Assembly (NCBI RefSeq): GCF_008298035.1
Contig: NZ_CP042910.1
Location: 1,694,001-1,758,000, forward strand
From: Gimesia maris
Lineage (GTDB): Bacteria; Planctomycetota; Planctomycetia; Planctomycetales; Planctomycetaceae
Direction of reading: 5' to 3'
DNA length: 64,000 nt
The notes under the pieces are model-generated. The model saw only the letters and a program-made list of their open reading frames with translations, made no database searches and was not told the origin of the DNA. Below are positions 32,360 to 42,204 of the stretch, in pieces (the stretch's first letter is position 1; the number at the start of each line of letters is the position of its first letter). The position numbers and the translations under genes are program-made.

Positions 32360-33220
32360 ATGAGTATTCGATATAAGATCCTGGGCTGGGGGTTGTGTCT
32401 GTGCGCCGTAAGTTCCCTGTTCAGTCAGCACGAAGTTCTGGCACAGAAAGAAATCAAGCCGGTCAAACCGAAGACATTACCAAAACAACTGCCCAAAGAG
32501 GGAAGTGTTACCGATGGCGCGATCGTAAAAATTCCACCTGAAGATGCTTTGCATCCGGGGTACACATCCCTGTTTAACGGCGAAGACTTTACCGGCTGGA
32601 AAGTTCCTGAAGGAGACAACGGGCATTGGAAAGTTGTGGAAGGAGTGATTGACTATGATGCACAAAGCGAAGCCAAGGGAGATAAAAATCTCTGGACGGA
32701 AAAGGAGTATGGCGACTTCATTTTAAGCCTGGAGTGGCGAATCAAAGAAACGACGGGCCTGTATAAAGTGCCCATCGTATTAGCCGATGGTTCCGAATTG
32801 AAAGATGCGAATGGAAACGTAATTACCGTCGAACTTCCGAATGCCGATTCAGGGATTTATCTGCGAGGCACACCGAAAGCACAGGTCAATATCTGGTGCT
32901 GGCCCATCGGTTCGGGTGAAGTCTATTCCTATCGACGCAATCAGTCGGTTTCACCTGAAGTACGGGCAGGTGTGACTCCCAAGACAAACGCCGACAAACC
33001 AGTGGGGGAATGGAACAAGTTCATTATTATTATGGTCAAGGATCGTCTGACTGTCATTTTGAACAATGAAATGGTTCTGGAAAACGCGCAACTGCCGGAC
33101 GTTCCGGAAAAAGGTCCGATTGCCTTTCAACATCATGGCGGCAAATTGAAGGATGGGACTTTCAGCCCCGCCAGCAGCCTGATGCAGTTCCGCAATATTT
33201 ATATCAAAGAACTTGATTAA
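32360..33220 (+). CDS. DUF1080 (3-keto-disaccharide hydrolase-like) protein
   Basis: About 286 residues. The ATG at 32360 has AAGG upstream and opens a signal peptide (YKILGWGLCLCAVSSLFS). The DUF1080 jelly-roll is marked by SLFNGEDFTGWKVPEG, NLWTEKEYGDFILSLEWRI, DSGIYLRGTPKAQVNIW, EWNKFIIIMVKDRLTVILN and GPIAFQHHGGK. Some family members hydrolyse 3-keto-glycosides or bind glycans; here substrate is unknown. A terminator follows, so it is probably transcribed alone, ahead of the dehydrogenase gene at 33334. Confidence 0.88.
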   Translation: MSIRYKILGWGLCLCAVSSLFSQHEVLAQKEIKPVKPKTLPKQLPKEGSVTDGAIVKIPPEDALHPGYTSLFNGEDFTGWKVPEGDNGHWKVVEGVIDYDAQSEAKGDKNLWTEKEYGDFILSLEWRIKETTGLYKVPIVLADGSELKDANGNVITVELPNADSGIYLRGTPKAQVNIWCWPIGSGEVYSYRRNQSVSPEVRAGVTPKTNADKPVGEWNKFIIIMVKDRLTVILNNEMVLENAQLPDVPEKGPIAFQHHGGKLKDGTFSPASSLMQFRNIYIKELD

Positions 33221-33258
33221 CTCCTGATTGATTCTGCTGAATTGATCCTTTACGATTA

Positions 33259-33306
33259 AACCCGTCTTCTGTCACTTTCAGTGCCTGCAGCAGACGGGTT
33301 TTTTCT
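33259..33306 (+). terminator. Rho-independent terminator of the DUF1080 gene
   Basis: AACCCGTCT pairs with AGACGGGTT and is followed by TTTTCTTTTT. The loop between the arms is long (about 24 bases) and contains TGCCTGCAGCA, which may fold on itself. Confidence 0.8.
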
Positions 33307-33333
33307 TTTTGAAGATTCACAGGTGAAGCAACG

Positions 33334-36300
33334 ATGATGCAGTGTTTTCGGATCTCCTGGTGGTGTCTTGGCTGGTGTCTGCTGACGCCGGCTTTCGTAT
33401 TTGCTCAAACGTCGGATAATCCGTTTCGCGAAATTATTCGTACTACAGAACCGCTCACTCCTCAGGCTGAGCAGAAGTCCTTCACACTGCCACCAGGTTT
33501 TGAGATTCAATTGTTCGCGTCAGAACCTGAGATTCAAAAACCTTTGAATATGGCGTTTGACATGAAAGGGCGGCTCTGGATTACCGATTCGTCCGAATAC
33601 CCTTATCCCGTCAAGCCGGGCACCAGGGGCAAAGACACGATTAAGATTCTTGAAGATACCGATGGCGATGGACGATCTGACAAGATCACTACGTTTGCGG
33701 AAGGGCTGAATATTCCGATAGGTCTGTATCCCTGTCAGAACGGAGTGATTGCCTTCAGTATTCCAGATATTTCGTTTTATGAAGATACCGATGGAGATGA
33801 CAGGGCTGACAAGGTTACCAGACTGTTCGGCCCGATGGGATATGAACGTGATACACATGGCATGAACAACTCATTTCGGCGGGGACTGGATGGCTGGTTG
33901 TATGCGAACCATGGATTCAATAACCAGACTCGCGTGAGTGGCAGTGACGGGCATGTCGTTGAGATGCAGTCGGGGAACACCTACCGGATGCGGCTGGATG
34001 GTTCGCGGATTGAGCACTTCACTCACGGACAGGTAAATCCCTTTGGTTCCACCTTTGATGAAAAAGGAAACCTGTTTACCGCGGACTGTCACTCTAAACC
34101 GATCTACCAGATTCTGCGAGGTGGTTACTATCCGAGTTTCGGGAAACCCCATGATGGGTTGGGATTTGTCAAACCGATGATGGATCACCTGCATGGTTCG
34201 ACCGCGATTGCTGGTGTGGAAATTATTTCTGCAGAACAGTTTCCCGAAGAGTATCAAGGTGATTTCTTCAGTGGAAACGTGATGACGAGTCGAATCAATC
34301 GCAATTCTCCCGTTTATCATGGTTCGACCATTATCGCGCAGGAAGAACCTGATTTCCTGATCTCGACCGATCCCTGGTTTCGGCCGGTGGATATCCGTCA
34401 GGGGCCCGATGGTGCGCTGTACGTCGCCGACTTTTATAACAAGATTATTGGACATTATGAGGTCCCCCTGGATCATCCGGGACGGGATCGTTTACGGGGA
34501 CGCATCTGGCGGATTGTCTGTAAAGGTAAGGATCATTCTTCGGTCGATTATTCAAAGATGAACGTGGAACAGTTAATTGCTGCGCTTGGTACTTCCAATT
34601 TGATAACACGGACGCTGATCACAGATTATCTTTCTGATCGGACAGAACTGGACGTGGTAGAACCACTACAGAAAGCGGTTCTCGAAGCAAAACAGCCTGT
34701 CATCGTAGTACATTCTTTGTGGATATTGTTTCGCAGGGACGCTTTGACGGACAACCTGCTGGCGAAAGCGTTAGCCTGTCCTGCGGAGCTGGTGCGAATT
34801 CATACAGTGAAAATCCTGGCAGAACAAAAAACGTGGAGTTTTTTCCACCATCAACTGGTGACAGATGCATTGCGGGATGAAAATGCATTTGTGCAACGCG
34901 CCGCAGCAGAAGCGTTGGGCCTTCACCCTGCGGCAGAGCATATCCCGGCTCTGTTCGCTTTACACAAAAAGATTCCGGCAGAAGACCATCATCTCGAATA
35001 TGTAGTGAGACGGGCATTGATGCTGCAGATTCGTAATTCGGAAATCCTGAAGCAACTGGACTGGAAAGCTTTGGCTTCCGAGCAACGCAGCGAACTGGCA
35101 TCACTGTCGCTGGCGGTACCCACCGAGCAGGCGGCCCTCTACCTGCTTCGTTATCTGCAGGCAGAAAAAGCTGATCCAGAGAAACTGCCGGAGTACAGCA
35201 GGCATATGGTGCGCTATCTGCCAGAGGAGAAATTGGCCGTCGTAATTCAGATGGCACAAACTCAACTGGCGGAAAACCTTGATTTGCAGGTGGAGGTTAT
35301 CAAGGCAGTGTTACAGGGATATCAACAGAAAGGATTGCGCATCGATGCTGTACTTTCTGACTGGGCCACGAGACTGACTCAAACTTTAATCAAGCGGCAG
35401 GAAAAGCAATCGATACAGTGGGTCAATTATCCGCTGAATGAGGTGGACTCGAAGAATCCCTGGATGTTACAACACAGGGCTTCTGCAGATGGGAACCAGT
35501 CTGCTCCTTTTCTCTGCAGTTTACCTGCCGGGGAACGGGCGACCGGGAGATTGATTTCGCAGCTTTTTACCATACCAGAGAAATTCAGCTTTTATCTGGC
35601 CGGACACTCAGGCTTTCCAAAGCGACCCGAGAATGGTCGGAATTATGTGCAACTGCGTCACCTGGATGATCAACGTGTCCTCAAGCGGGTTTCCGTGCCA
35701 CGGAATGATCTGGCACAACGGGTTGACTGGGATCTCAAGGAGTTTGCAGGTACTGAAGGCTACCTGGAAGTGGTCGACAGCGACAGTGGAAAAATCTATG
35801 CCTGGCTGGCCGTCGGACGGTTTGAACCCGATGTGATTTTCATTCCCTGTCAAGGAATTCAGCAACAGATCAACCGCTGGTCCGCAGCCGCCTTTCTGGT
35901 GGAACAGTTCCAGATTAATGCAGCCCGTCAGGACCTGCTTACTCTCTTGACTGAGCCATTTCTCGATCCCAAATTGAAAAATGAACTGGCTTCAGCGGTG
36001 ATGACTCTGGATGGAACTGACGCGTTTCTGCCGCTGTTTCCGTTGCCGGTTCCACAAAATCCTGCTGCAGGCAGCTTTCAACAGGATGTGATCCAGGCAG
36101 TTATTGGGCAGAAACAGGACCAGGTTGATGTTCTATTGCAGCGCGCATTCAAAATGTATCCTTCTCGTCTCCAGACGGAATTAGGTAGAAAAGTGTCTCA
36201 ACAACCCGGAGGCACTGAGCGTCTGATCGTGTATGCAGAGCAGGGGAAAATATCACCACAGTTACTGACAGAACCAGCGATCCAGAATCAGATTCAGCAA

Positions 36301-36843
36301 TCAACTGATCCAGAGCTTAGGCGTCGGATGAAAATATTACTCAGTGCATTGCCTCCCCGCGAGAAAAAGACACAGGAAAATATTGTTCAGCATTTCAAGT
36401 CGCATGCGACTTTTGAATTGTCTGTAGAAAATGGGAAAACTGTTTTTGAAAAGAACTGTGCGGTCTGTCATCAGCTGGCAGGCAAAGGTGCCATTGTGGG
36501 ACCTCAGTTGGATGGTATCGGGAACCGGGGGCTGGAGCGGCTGCTGGAGGATGTACTTGATCCGAATCGTGCGGTCGATATCAATTTTCGTACGACGACT
36601 GTGATTACGGATGCCGGACGGATCGTCTCGGGATTAAAAAGGCGAGAAGAAGGGGCGGTGCTGGTGTTTGTTGATAATCAAGGGAAAGAGTTTACAGTCG
36701 CGAAAGATGACATTGATGAGCAGCAGCAGTCGCCACTCTCATTAATGCCCGCAAATCTGCTGGAAATTCTCTCGCCGCAAGAACTGCATGATCTGCTGGC
36801 CTATCTACTGCAAAGTACAAAAAAAGAAGCGACAGATCACTGA
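33334..36843 (+). CDS. PVC-type dehydrogenase: propeller, HEAT repeats, haem c
   Basis: A 1,169-residue secreted protein (leader MMQCFRISWWCLGWCLLTPA). Residues about 45-400 form the beta-propeller (FEIQLFASEPEIQKPLNMAF, DTDGDGRSDKITTFAEGLNIP, DGWLYANHGF, GPDGALYVADFYNKIIGHYE). About 430-640 are HEAT-like helical repeats (FVQRAAAEALGLHPAAEHIPALF). The C-terminal 150 residues hold a cytochrome c domain with CAVCHQLAGKG and later LMPANLLEILSPQELHDLLAYL. This is the complete version of the gene truncated at the window start. It is likely a periplasmic dehydrogenase passing electrons to haem c. The PHP gene follows after 51 bases on the same strand, so the two are probably co-transcribed. Confidence 0.9.
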   Translation: MMQCFRISWWCLGWCLLTPAFVFAQTSDNPFREIIRTTEPLTPQAEQKSFTLPPGFEIQLFASEPEIQKPLNMAFDMKGRLWITDSSEYPYPVKPGTRGKDTIKILEDTDGDGRSDKITTFAEGLNIPIGLYPCQNGVIAFSIPDISFYEDTDGDDRADKVTRLFGPMGYERDTHGMNNSFRRGLDGWLYANHGFNNQTRVSGSDGHVVEMQSGNTYRMRLDGSRIEHFTHGQVNPFGSTFDEKGNLFTADCHSKPIYQILRGGYYPSFGKPHDGLGFVKPMMDHLHGSTAIAGVEIISAEQFPEEYQGDFFSGNVMTSRINRNSPVYHGSTIIAQEEPDFLISTDPWFRPVDIRQGPDGALYVADFYNKIIGHYEVPLDHPGRDRLRGRIWRIVCKGKDHSSVDYSKMNVEQLIAALGTSNLITRTLITDYLSDRTELDVVEPLQKAVLEAKQPVIVVHSLWILFRRDALTDNLLAKALACPAELVRIHTVKILAEQKTWSFFHHQLVTDALRDENAFVQRAAAEALGLHPAAEHIPALFALHKKIPAEDHHLEYVVRRALMLQIRNSEILKQLDWKALASEQRSELASLSLAVPTEQAALYLLRYLQAEKADPEKLPEYSRHMVRYLPEEKLAVVIQMAQTQLAENLDLQVEVIKAVLQGYQQKGLRIDAVLSDWATRLTQTLIKRQEKQSIQWVNYPLNEVDSKNPWMLQHRASADGNQSAPFLCSLPAGERATGRLISQLFTIPEKFSFYLAGHSGFPKRPENGRNYVQLRHLDDQRVLKRVSVPRNDLAQRVDWDLKEFAGTEGYLEVVDSDSGKIYAWLAVGRFEPDVIFIPCQGIQQQINRWSAAAFLVEQFQINAARQDLLTLLTEPFLDPKLKNELASAVMTLDGTDAFLPLFPLPVPQNPAAGSFQQDVIQAVIGQKQDQVDVLLQRAFKMYPSRLQTELGRKVSQQPGGTERLIVYAEQGKISPQLLTEPAIQNQIQQSTDPELRRRMKILLSALPPREKKTQENIVQHFKSHATFELSVENGKTVFEKNCAVCHQLAGKGAIVGPQLDGIGNRGLERLLEDVLDPNRAVDINFRTTTVITDAGRIVSGLKRREEGAVLVFVDNQGKEFTVAKDDIDEQQQSPLSLMPANLLEILSPQELHDLLAYLLQSTKKEATDH

Positions 36844-36894
36844 TACAATCAGAGCTTACATAATCAGAATTTTACCGAATGAAAGTCGCTCATC

Positions 36895-38967
36895 ATGCCG
36901 GCCTCCCCATTTACGACACTACTGATTTGCCTGATCTTTGCTGAAACGGTAGCGTCTGCAGAGCCGTTGATCATCACTGAGCAACTGGTTCATCTGCGCC
37001 ATTCGGGGGACCGTGAATGGGCTACGTTTCCGGAGCAGGCACAGGACAAAGAGCTGTTACTGCGATTTAACGCAGAATCGAATTCCGGGGAAACAGCTCT
37101 TTTTTTACGTCAACAGGATGTGAAACAGACCTGGAATATCGAGCTCAATGGCAAGATCCAGGGAAAACTGGTTCGACAGGAACAGGATCAGCAACTGCTG
37201 ATACCCGTTCCGCCGGAGACGCTGAAAACAGGAGTGAATGAATTGCGGATTTACCAGTCTGGCAAGATAACTCCTGATGATATTCGCGTGGGAGAGATCG
37301 TATTGCTGACTGACCCAGCTTCTGAATTTCTTTCGGAATCGCAATTGTCAATTAAAGTGACTGATAAAGAAACAAAGCAGGGTATTCCCTGTCGAATCAC
37401 TATTGTGAATGCGGAGGGGACACTCGTCGTTTCCTCTGCTGAATCTGATGAACACCAGGCGGTGAGGACGGGCGTGGTGTATACCCGCGACGGGAAAACG
37501 CAGGTTGAGTTACCGGCGGGGGAATACACGGTGTATGCAGGTCGTGGGTTCGAATATGGTGTCGACCAACAACATCTGATCCTGAAAAAGGGAGATAAAA
37601 AGAAGGTTGAACTTGAGATTGGCCGGGAAGTAGATACTTCGGGCTACGTGAGCTGCGATACACACATTCATACTCTGACTCATTCCGGGCACGGCGACTG
37701 CTCCCTGAAAGAACGCTTGCTGACACTGGCAGGAGAGCAGATTGAATTTCCGATTGCCACCGATCATAACAAACAGATTAACTACGAACCGCTCGCACGA
37801 GAATTAAAAGTACGTCAGTACTTTACGCCCGTGATCGGCAATGAAGTCACTACGAAATGGGGGCACTTCAATGTGTTTCCTGTCCGGGAAGAGGGGCCGA
37901 TTCCCGATTATCAACTTTCTGCCTGGGATGAAATATTCGAGAGCATTCTGACAACACCTGATGTGCAAGCCGTGATTTTAAATCATGCCCGCGATATCCA
38001 TTCCAACTATCGCCCGTTTGGTCCGAAAAATCATCTCAGTCTGACGGGAGAGAATCTGGACGGCTGGCGGTTACAGGCAAATGCGATGGAACTCATTAAT
38101 TCGGGGGCCACTCAAACTGATTTCATGCAACTGTATCACGACTGGTTTGGCATGTTGAATCGCGGCGTTTTTTTAACGCCGGTCGGTTGCAGCGATTCGC
38201 ATGATGTCAGTCGCTATATTGTCGGTCAGTCTCGAACTTATATTCAATCGGATGCCCAGGATCCGGGCAAGATTGATGCCAGTCAGACAATACAAAATTT
38301 TGTGGACGGGAAAGTTCTCGTGTCATACGGTTTGTTGACTCAGATGAAAGTCAATTCCCGGTATGGTCCGGGTGAACTCGTTCCACCAGCGAAAGAATAC
38401 ACTGTGAGTCTGACGGTCTCCGGTCCTTCCTGGGTGAACGCAGCACAGATTCAACTGTATGCGAACGGACAATTGATCCGCAGTGAGCAGATCAAGTCCC
38501 GGGAATGTGGGGGCGTGAAGTGGCAGGGGACCTGGCAGGTGGTACTGCCCTCACATGATTGTTTTCTGGTTGCTGTTGCGACAGGTCCAGGGGTGTCCGC
38601 GCCGTACTGGCAGTTCGCGAAACCGTACCAGCCTGCTACTCCGGAATTCGAATCGCAGGTCGTGGGGTCGACGGGGGCGGTCTGGATAGACGTCGACGGC
38701 GATGGTAAAAATACGACTGCTTTCGAGTATGCAGAGCGACTGGTGAAACAGCATGCAGAAGATCTGAATACACTGCTCAAACATCTGGATGGATACGATC
38801 AGGCTGTTGTCATGCAGGTTGCCGGTCTGTTAAAAGCACGCGGCCTCAAACCCTTCGATCCAAAACTGACAAAAGCGCTGCGGGAGACATCAAAGACCGT
38901 GCAACTCGGTTTTGCCCTGTATGGAGAAGCCTGGCGTGCCAGCCAGATCGCCCGCAGAACGAATTAA
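36895..38967 (+). CDS. CehA/McbA-type PHP metallohydrolase, secreted
   Basis: A 690-residue protein with a signal peptide (TTLLICLIFAETVASA). Residues about 30-140 are a carbohydrate-binding-like sandwich and 145-245 a carboxypeptidase-regulatory-like domain. The PHP metal site begins with CDTHIHTLTHSGHGD near residue 252, continues with FPIATDHNKQ (DHN), GNEVTTKWGHFN, VILNHARD, and ends with GCSDSHDVSRY near 430. This arrangement belongs to CehA/McbA-like esterase or phosphoesterase enzymes. The C-terminal 180 residues are extra and helical. Its stop overlaps the stop of the convergent sialidase gene by four bases. Confidence 0.85.
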   Translation: MPASPFTTLLICLIFAETVASAEPLIITEQLVHLRHSGDREWATFPEQAQDKELLLRFNAESNSGETALFLRQQDVKQTWNIELNGKIQGKLVRQEQDQQLLIPVPPETLKTGVNELRIYQSGKITPDDIRVGEIVLLTDPASEFLSESQLSIKVTDKETKQGIPCRITIVNAEGTLVVSSAESDEHQAVRTGVVYTRDGKTQVELPAGEYTVYAGRGFEYGVDQQHLILKKGDKKKVELEIGREVDTSGYVSCDTHIHTLTHSGHGDCSLKERLLTLAGEQIEFPIATDHNKQINYEPLARELKVRQYFTPVIGNEVTTKWGHFNVFPVREEGPIPDYQLSAWDEIFESILTTPDVQAVILNHARDIHSNYRPFGPKNHLSLTGENLDGWRLQANAMELINSGATQTDFMQLYHDWFGMLNRGVFLTPVGCSDSHDVSRYIVGQSRTYIQSDAQDPGKIDASQTIQNFVDGKVLVSYGLLTQMKVNSRYGPGELVPPAKEYTVSLTVSGPSWVNAAQIQLYANGQLIRSEQIKSRECGGVKWQGTWQVVLPSHDCFLVAVATGPGVSAPYWQFAKPYQPATPEFESQVVGSTGAVWIDVDGDGKNTTAFEYAERLVKQHAEDLNTLLKHLDGYDQAVVMQVAGLLKARGLKPFDPKLTKALRETSKTVQLGFALYGEAWRASQIARRTN

Positions 38968-40070
38968 TGTTCGTCTGTCTGTAACGCAGCCAGTGGTGTG
39001 CGAACAAAGAATACGCCGGGACCGTCGGTTTGATGGGGATCAAGATCGTAGAACAGGGTGCCCAGAGTCTTATCATCAATCTGTACTGTGCGAGGCCAGC
39101 CCCTTCCTTTAATCGGACGGCCCGGATTATAAATGATGACCGCATGATCTTTGTCCCATGTCCGGCCGGCATCGTGTGAAAGTTGCAGTTCATAGGCCCA
39201 TTCATCATCACGGCCCACGCCATACAGAATTGAAGTGAGAACCACGGGCCCCTGTTTGAGGGCAGCCAGGTCATAGCCGGCAACACCAAAATAAGGGAGT
39301 GATTGCAGAGGCTGCCAGGATTGCCCCTGGTCGTTCGAACGTAGACCATACACCATGTTGCCTGGTTTTCCGGACGGGACGGGAGCCTCATTCTGGGGTG
39401 CACCGCTGATGAGAGTCCCCTGGTTTGTTCGGATGAGGGGTACCATGCCATGATTACGCCCATCGCCGAATGGAGTGATCATATTCTTGCTGCGATTGTA
39501 AATAACTGTGCGATCATAGAAGGGGCACACCCAGCGGTTGGCATCAAGTTCGAGAATCGGGTGTCGCAGACAGGTGTAGTTGGTGTAATCATCCAGGGGG
39601 ATCTCCGTGACAGGAGACCAGGTCACGCCATGGTCTTTGGAGGTGCAGAATTGAGGCACCCGCCAGCGACGTGTGCCTTCCACGCGGTAGCAGGACCAGT
39701 GCAGGACAATTTCGCCATTTTTGAGTGTGGTGAGTGAACCTGGATAGATGGAACACTCTTTGATCGTGGGAATCGGCTGACAGGCCGACCAGGTCAGACC
39801 GCCATCAGTAGATCGCGCAAGCATTAGTTCTTTTCCACCCCCGCCCTTTTCATTATAGACTGCCAGCAGGTCACCGTTCGCGGCCCGACAGAGGGCAGGG
39901 TGGATGTGTCCGCCAACCACCGAGCCAACACGAATGGGAGTGCCTGGTACCGTGGGAGCATTTTCCGCTCTGATCTGGCTAGGGACGATTCCAAAAATCA
40001 GATAGAAGCTGCAAAATATCAGCAGTGGAAGCAAAAAGAGGCGGCGGATTGATTGCGTCACTGAGTGCAT
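38964..40070 (-). CDS. Sialidase (GH33-like) family protein, exported
   Basis: A 368-residue protein with one N-terminal hydrophobic leader (LFLLPLLIFCSFYLIFGIVP). Four Asp-box motifs are visible: RSTDGGLTWSAC, TSKDHGVTWSPV, RSNDQGQSWQPL and LSHDAGRTWDKD, spaced as in a six-bladed sialidase propeller. HPALCRAANGDLLAVYNEKGG and LGTLFYDLDP are typical strands. Catalytic residues of a true sialidase (Arg triad, Tyr, Glu) cannot be assigned with certainty. It likely acts on acidic sugars outside the cell. It is the last host gene before the tRNA and islands. Confidence 0.82.
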   Translation of the reverse strand: MHSVTQSIRRLFLLPLLIFCSFYLIFGIVPSQIRAENAPTVPGTPIRVGSVVGGHIHPALCRAANGDLLAVYNEKGGGGKELMLARSTDGGLTWSACQPIPTIKECSIYPGSLTTLKNGEIVLHWSCYRVEGTRRWRVPQFCTSKDHGVTWSPVTEIPLDDYTNYTCLRHPILELDANRWVCPFYDRTVIYNRSKNMITPFGDGRNHGMVPLIRTNQGTLISGAPQNEAPVPSGKPGNMVYGLRSNDQGQSWQPLQSLPYFGVAGYDLAALKQGPVVLTSILYGVGRDDEWAYELQLSHDAGRTWDKDHAVIIYNPGRPIKGRGWPRTVQIDDKTLGTLFYDLDPHQTDGPGVFFVRTPLAALQTDEH

Positions 40071-40222
40071 ATGGGAAGCGGGCCTCCGATTATGGACTGG
40101 GAATAATCCCGAAAAAACGAATGCTGCTACGATCCTGTTTACCGTGGCTTGTGTCAGACTTCAACAGACGAGTGAAATTGACGGAAAGTTAAGCAGGAAT
40201 GCCGCTTTCAACTCCTGTTGCT

Positions 40223-40251
40223 TTGACAGTCCCCCGGAGGTCCAGTAAGCT
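40223..40251 (+). promoter_or_regulatory. Candidate sigma-70 promoter for the tRNA gene
   Basis: A perfect TTGACA, 17-base spacer and TAAGCT (partial -10) lie about 95 bases ahead of the tRNA-Met gene, with no other gene between. Confidence 0.45.
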
Positions 40252-40344
40252 ATCAGCCTTACATTTCTTTGAAAGACATCGGTGTCCACTGATCCGTTTC
40301 TGTTCTCAGGATGGTCGTGGTAACTAATAATCTGAAAACAACTT

Positions 40345-40418
40345 GGGGCCGTAGCTCAATCGGTTAGAGCAGCAAACTCATAATTTGTTGGTTACAGGTT
40401 CGAGTCCTGTCGGCCCTA
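40345..40418 (+). tRNA. tRNA-Met (anticodon CAT)
   Basis: A full cloverleaf can be drawn: acceptor GGGGCCG with CGGCCCT (first pair G-U), D stem GCTC/GAGC, anticodon stem GCAAA/TTTGT with loop CTCATAA, T stem ACAGG/CCTGT with loop TTCGAGT. The anticodon is CAT, so elongator Met is most likely; tRNA-Ile2, which also has CAT before lysidine modification, cannot be excluded by eye. No CCA is encoded. Its 3' 17 bases are the attachment core of the islands that follow. Confidence 0.93.
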
Positions 40419-41647
40419 CTCTTTTGTATAGTATTCTCTCGCATAGGCTCGCAAGTCTCGGATTCGCAATGAGATGAATCATCGTCTCTGTTTTCCGTTT
40501 GCGAGGCTATACCAGCCCGATCAGACGAGTACTGCACCGCATTCTGCACCGCTTTTTCAAAGTCCGATTCTCTCACTTGCAGATAGCTTTGCATCGCCAC
40601 TTGAGGCGAATTTCCAAGCCAGGCAACAACCGTCTGGATCGGAAATTGTTCTATCAATTCGGTCTCTCGACTGGATCGCAAATTCTGGAACGGTTTAGGC
40701 CAGGGTACGAGACCAGCACGCTTAATGATTTTGTGAAACGTCGTCCGCAGGTTCTCACTTCTGATACGATGTCGGGTAATCACATGCTCTGTAAGGTCTT
40801 CTGCAGGCTCGAAAAAACACTTTTCAAGATACGGTCTGAGTTCCGGGAAGATCGGCACGATACGTCCCTCTTTGCCCGCGTATCGCTCTGTTTTGGGACT
40901 GGTGACGTAGAACCGGTTTCGATGCCAGTTGATGTCTTCCCAACGCAGAGAAAACGTTTCTGAGGGCGTTCTGAGGCCACCGTAGCGGGCCAGGGCGATG
41001 ATCAGCTGCCATTCTGCATCAGGGCAGGCGTCAATCACTTTTTCGGTATCATCAATCGAAAGGAAATAGTGCCGGTCTCTCGTGGGGACCAGCGCAGATG
41101 GCAAACAGTTGAACGGATTCTTGAACAGCAATTCCTTATCAATCGCGTAATTGAACATCGTCTTTGCGATGCCTGACAGTTTCCGTATGGAGTTTTCCGC
41201 CAATCCCCGACCGATCAGGTAAGCACGCCATTCCTTAGCCTCACCCGCATTCAGAGACTTCAGAGGCTTGTCTTTTCCGAAGTGGTCAATCAGATGTTTT
41301 TTGACTACTTTGTATTTTGCCACAGTACGCGGTTTAACGTCTCCCGTTCGAAGCTTGATGAAATCGTCAATCAGCTTGCCCAGGAGAACGATTTCTCGCT
41401 GCTCAATCAATCCGACTCGGGCCAACCGGTCTCTCAAAGTATCGTCAATCGTTGTCAGCCAGCGGGATGTAACATCGTCCAAGGCATGACCGGACATTTT
41501 CGAAGATACCAGGCACTCAACGCGAACCTTGGTTGCTTCTGCTGTTTTCATTGTGGCTTTGCCGAGACGAATAGAACGCCGTTTTTTATCTGAACCGACA
41601 AACTGAATTTTCTTACGTCCGTTTGGTTCTTTGGTTATGCTTGCCAT
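40364..41647 (-). CDS. Tyrosine integrase of element 1
   Basis: A 427-residue site-specific recombinase. Residues about 90-180 are the SAM-like core-binding domain (LIDDFIKLRTGDVKPRTVAK). About 190-365 form the catalytic domain. Visible catalytic residues are Arg226 in RYGGLRTPSE, Arg324 in NLRSSRETEL and Tyr355 in AMQSYLQV. The usual His of HxxR is Asn322, and the usual GH before the Tyr is GN (345-346), a pattern I associate with planctomycete integrases. The last residues (RADRTRTCNQQIM) are the antisense reading of the tRNA, because the frame runs 55 bases into it. The downstream relative at 54515-55660 is very similar over the whole catalytic domain. Confidence 0.92.
   Translation of the reverse strand: MASITKEPNGRKKIQFVGSDKKRRSIRLGKATMKTAEATKVRVECLVSSKMSGHALDDVTSRWLTTIDDTLRDRLARVGLIEQREIVLLGKLIDDFIKLRTGDVKPRTVAKYKVVKKHLIDHFGKDKPLKSLNAGEAKEWRAYLIGRGLAENSIRKLSGIAKTMFNYAIDKELLFKNPFNCLPSALVPTRDRHYFLSIDDTEKVIDACPDAEWQLIIALARYGGLRTPSETFSLRWEDINWHRNRFYVTSPKTERYAGKEGRIVPIFPELRPYLEKCFFEPAEDLTEHVITRHRIRSENLRTTFHKIIKRAGLVPWPKPFQNLRSSRETELIEQFPIQTVVAWLGNSPQVAMQSYLQVRESDFEKAVQNAVQYSSDRAGIASQTENRDDDSSHCESETCEPMRENTIQKSRADRTRTCNQQIMSLLL
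40402..40418 (+). repeat. Left attachment core (attL) in tRNA 3' end
   Basis: GAGTCCTGTCGGCCCTA spans part of the T loop, the T-stem 3' strand, acceptor 3' strand and discriminator base. The identical 17 bases recur at 54417-54433. Both copies are followed closely by ACTCTTTTG, with a three-base shift in the second. Confidence 0.88.
40532..40554. repeat. Left copy of putative integrase arm site
   Basis: Two direct copies of CTGCACCGC separated by ATT, then TT. The same 23 bases recur at 54339-54361 near the right end of element 1. Here they lie inside the 3' coding part of the integrase, about 114 bases from the attachment core. Confidence 0.55.
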
Positions 41648-41832
41648 GTATCGCTTTGCTTTCGCTTTTAGCTGTGTTTATTGAATGATAGGACGTATCC
41701 ATCGTCTGAGAATCAATCGCGTTACACTCCATTCAGTGCGATTGTCGAGGGGGCCTACTGAAAACTGCTGTTTCTTTTTGAATTTAATCGTTTAAACTAA
41801 AGGTTTGGTTTACCTGTGCTGAGGTAGTTTGA

Positions 41833-42159
41833 ATGACTGAAAAAAAGAGATGGAAAGTTCTTCGTTTTCTGGGCTATGCCATTCCTATTTTGTTAGTGGC
41901 TTACGTTTTGAGTATTGGGCCTGCCACTATTCTTTTGGATTATTCTAAAAGCAACTCAGGTTTAACTTACTACGAAGTAATGGATGATCCTAAGTATCAA
42001 CAATATGAAGAGAGGATTGGAACGTTCTATACTCCTCTAGCATTGTTAATGGATAGTAACGAATCGTTCGCATATGTAGTCTACGAATACATAGAGTTAT
42101 GTTTTGTGATTTTCCCTGTAGAATTCAAGAGTCCAATTGAGAAGAATCTAGGTATATAG
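41833..42159 (+). CDS. Small single-pass membrane protein, unknown
   Basis: A 108-residue protein. Residues about 12-32 form one hydrophobic helix (FLGYAIPILLVAYVLSIGPA) after a basic start (MTEKKRWK). The remainder is soluble with several Tyr and Glu residues (YYEVMDDPKYQQYEERIGTF) and ends with a second moderately hydrophobic stretch (YIELCFVIFPVEF). GAGG precedes the ATG. I do not recognise a family. It lies alone on the plus strand beside the integrase and is likely accessory cargo. Confidence 0.6.
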   Translation: MTEKKRWKVLRFLGYAIPILLVAYVLSIGPATILLDYSKSNSGLTYYEVMDDPKYQQYEERIGTFYTPLALLMDSNESFAYVVYEYIELCFVIFPVEFKSPIEKNLGI

Positions 42160-42164
42160 AAATC

Positions 42165-42191
42165 CCCGAAGCGCAATAGCTGCGCCTCGGG
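42165..42191. terminator. Hairpin between convergent genes
   Basis: CCCGAAGCGCA and TGCGCCTCGGG pair with one mismatch around ATAGC, between the stops at 42159 (+) and 42205 (-). No strong T tract on either side. Confidence 0.5.
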
Positions 42192-42204
42192 AGAGTCCAA
42201 GACC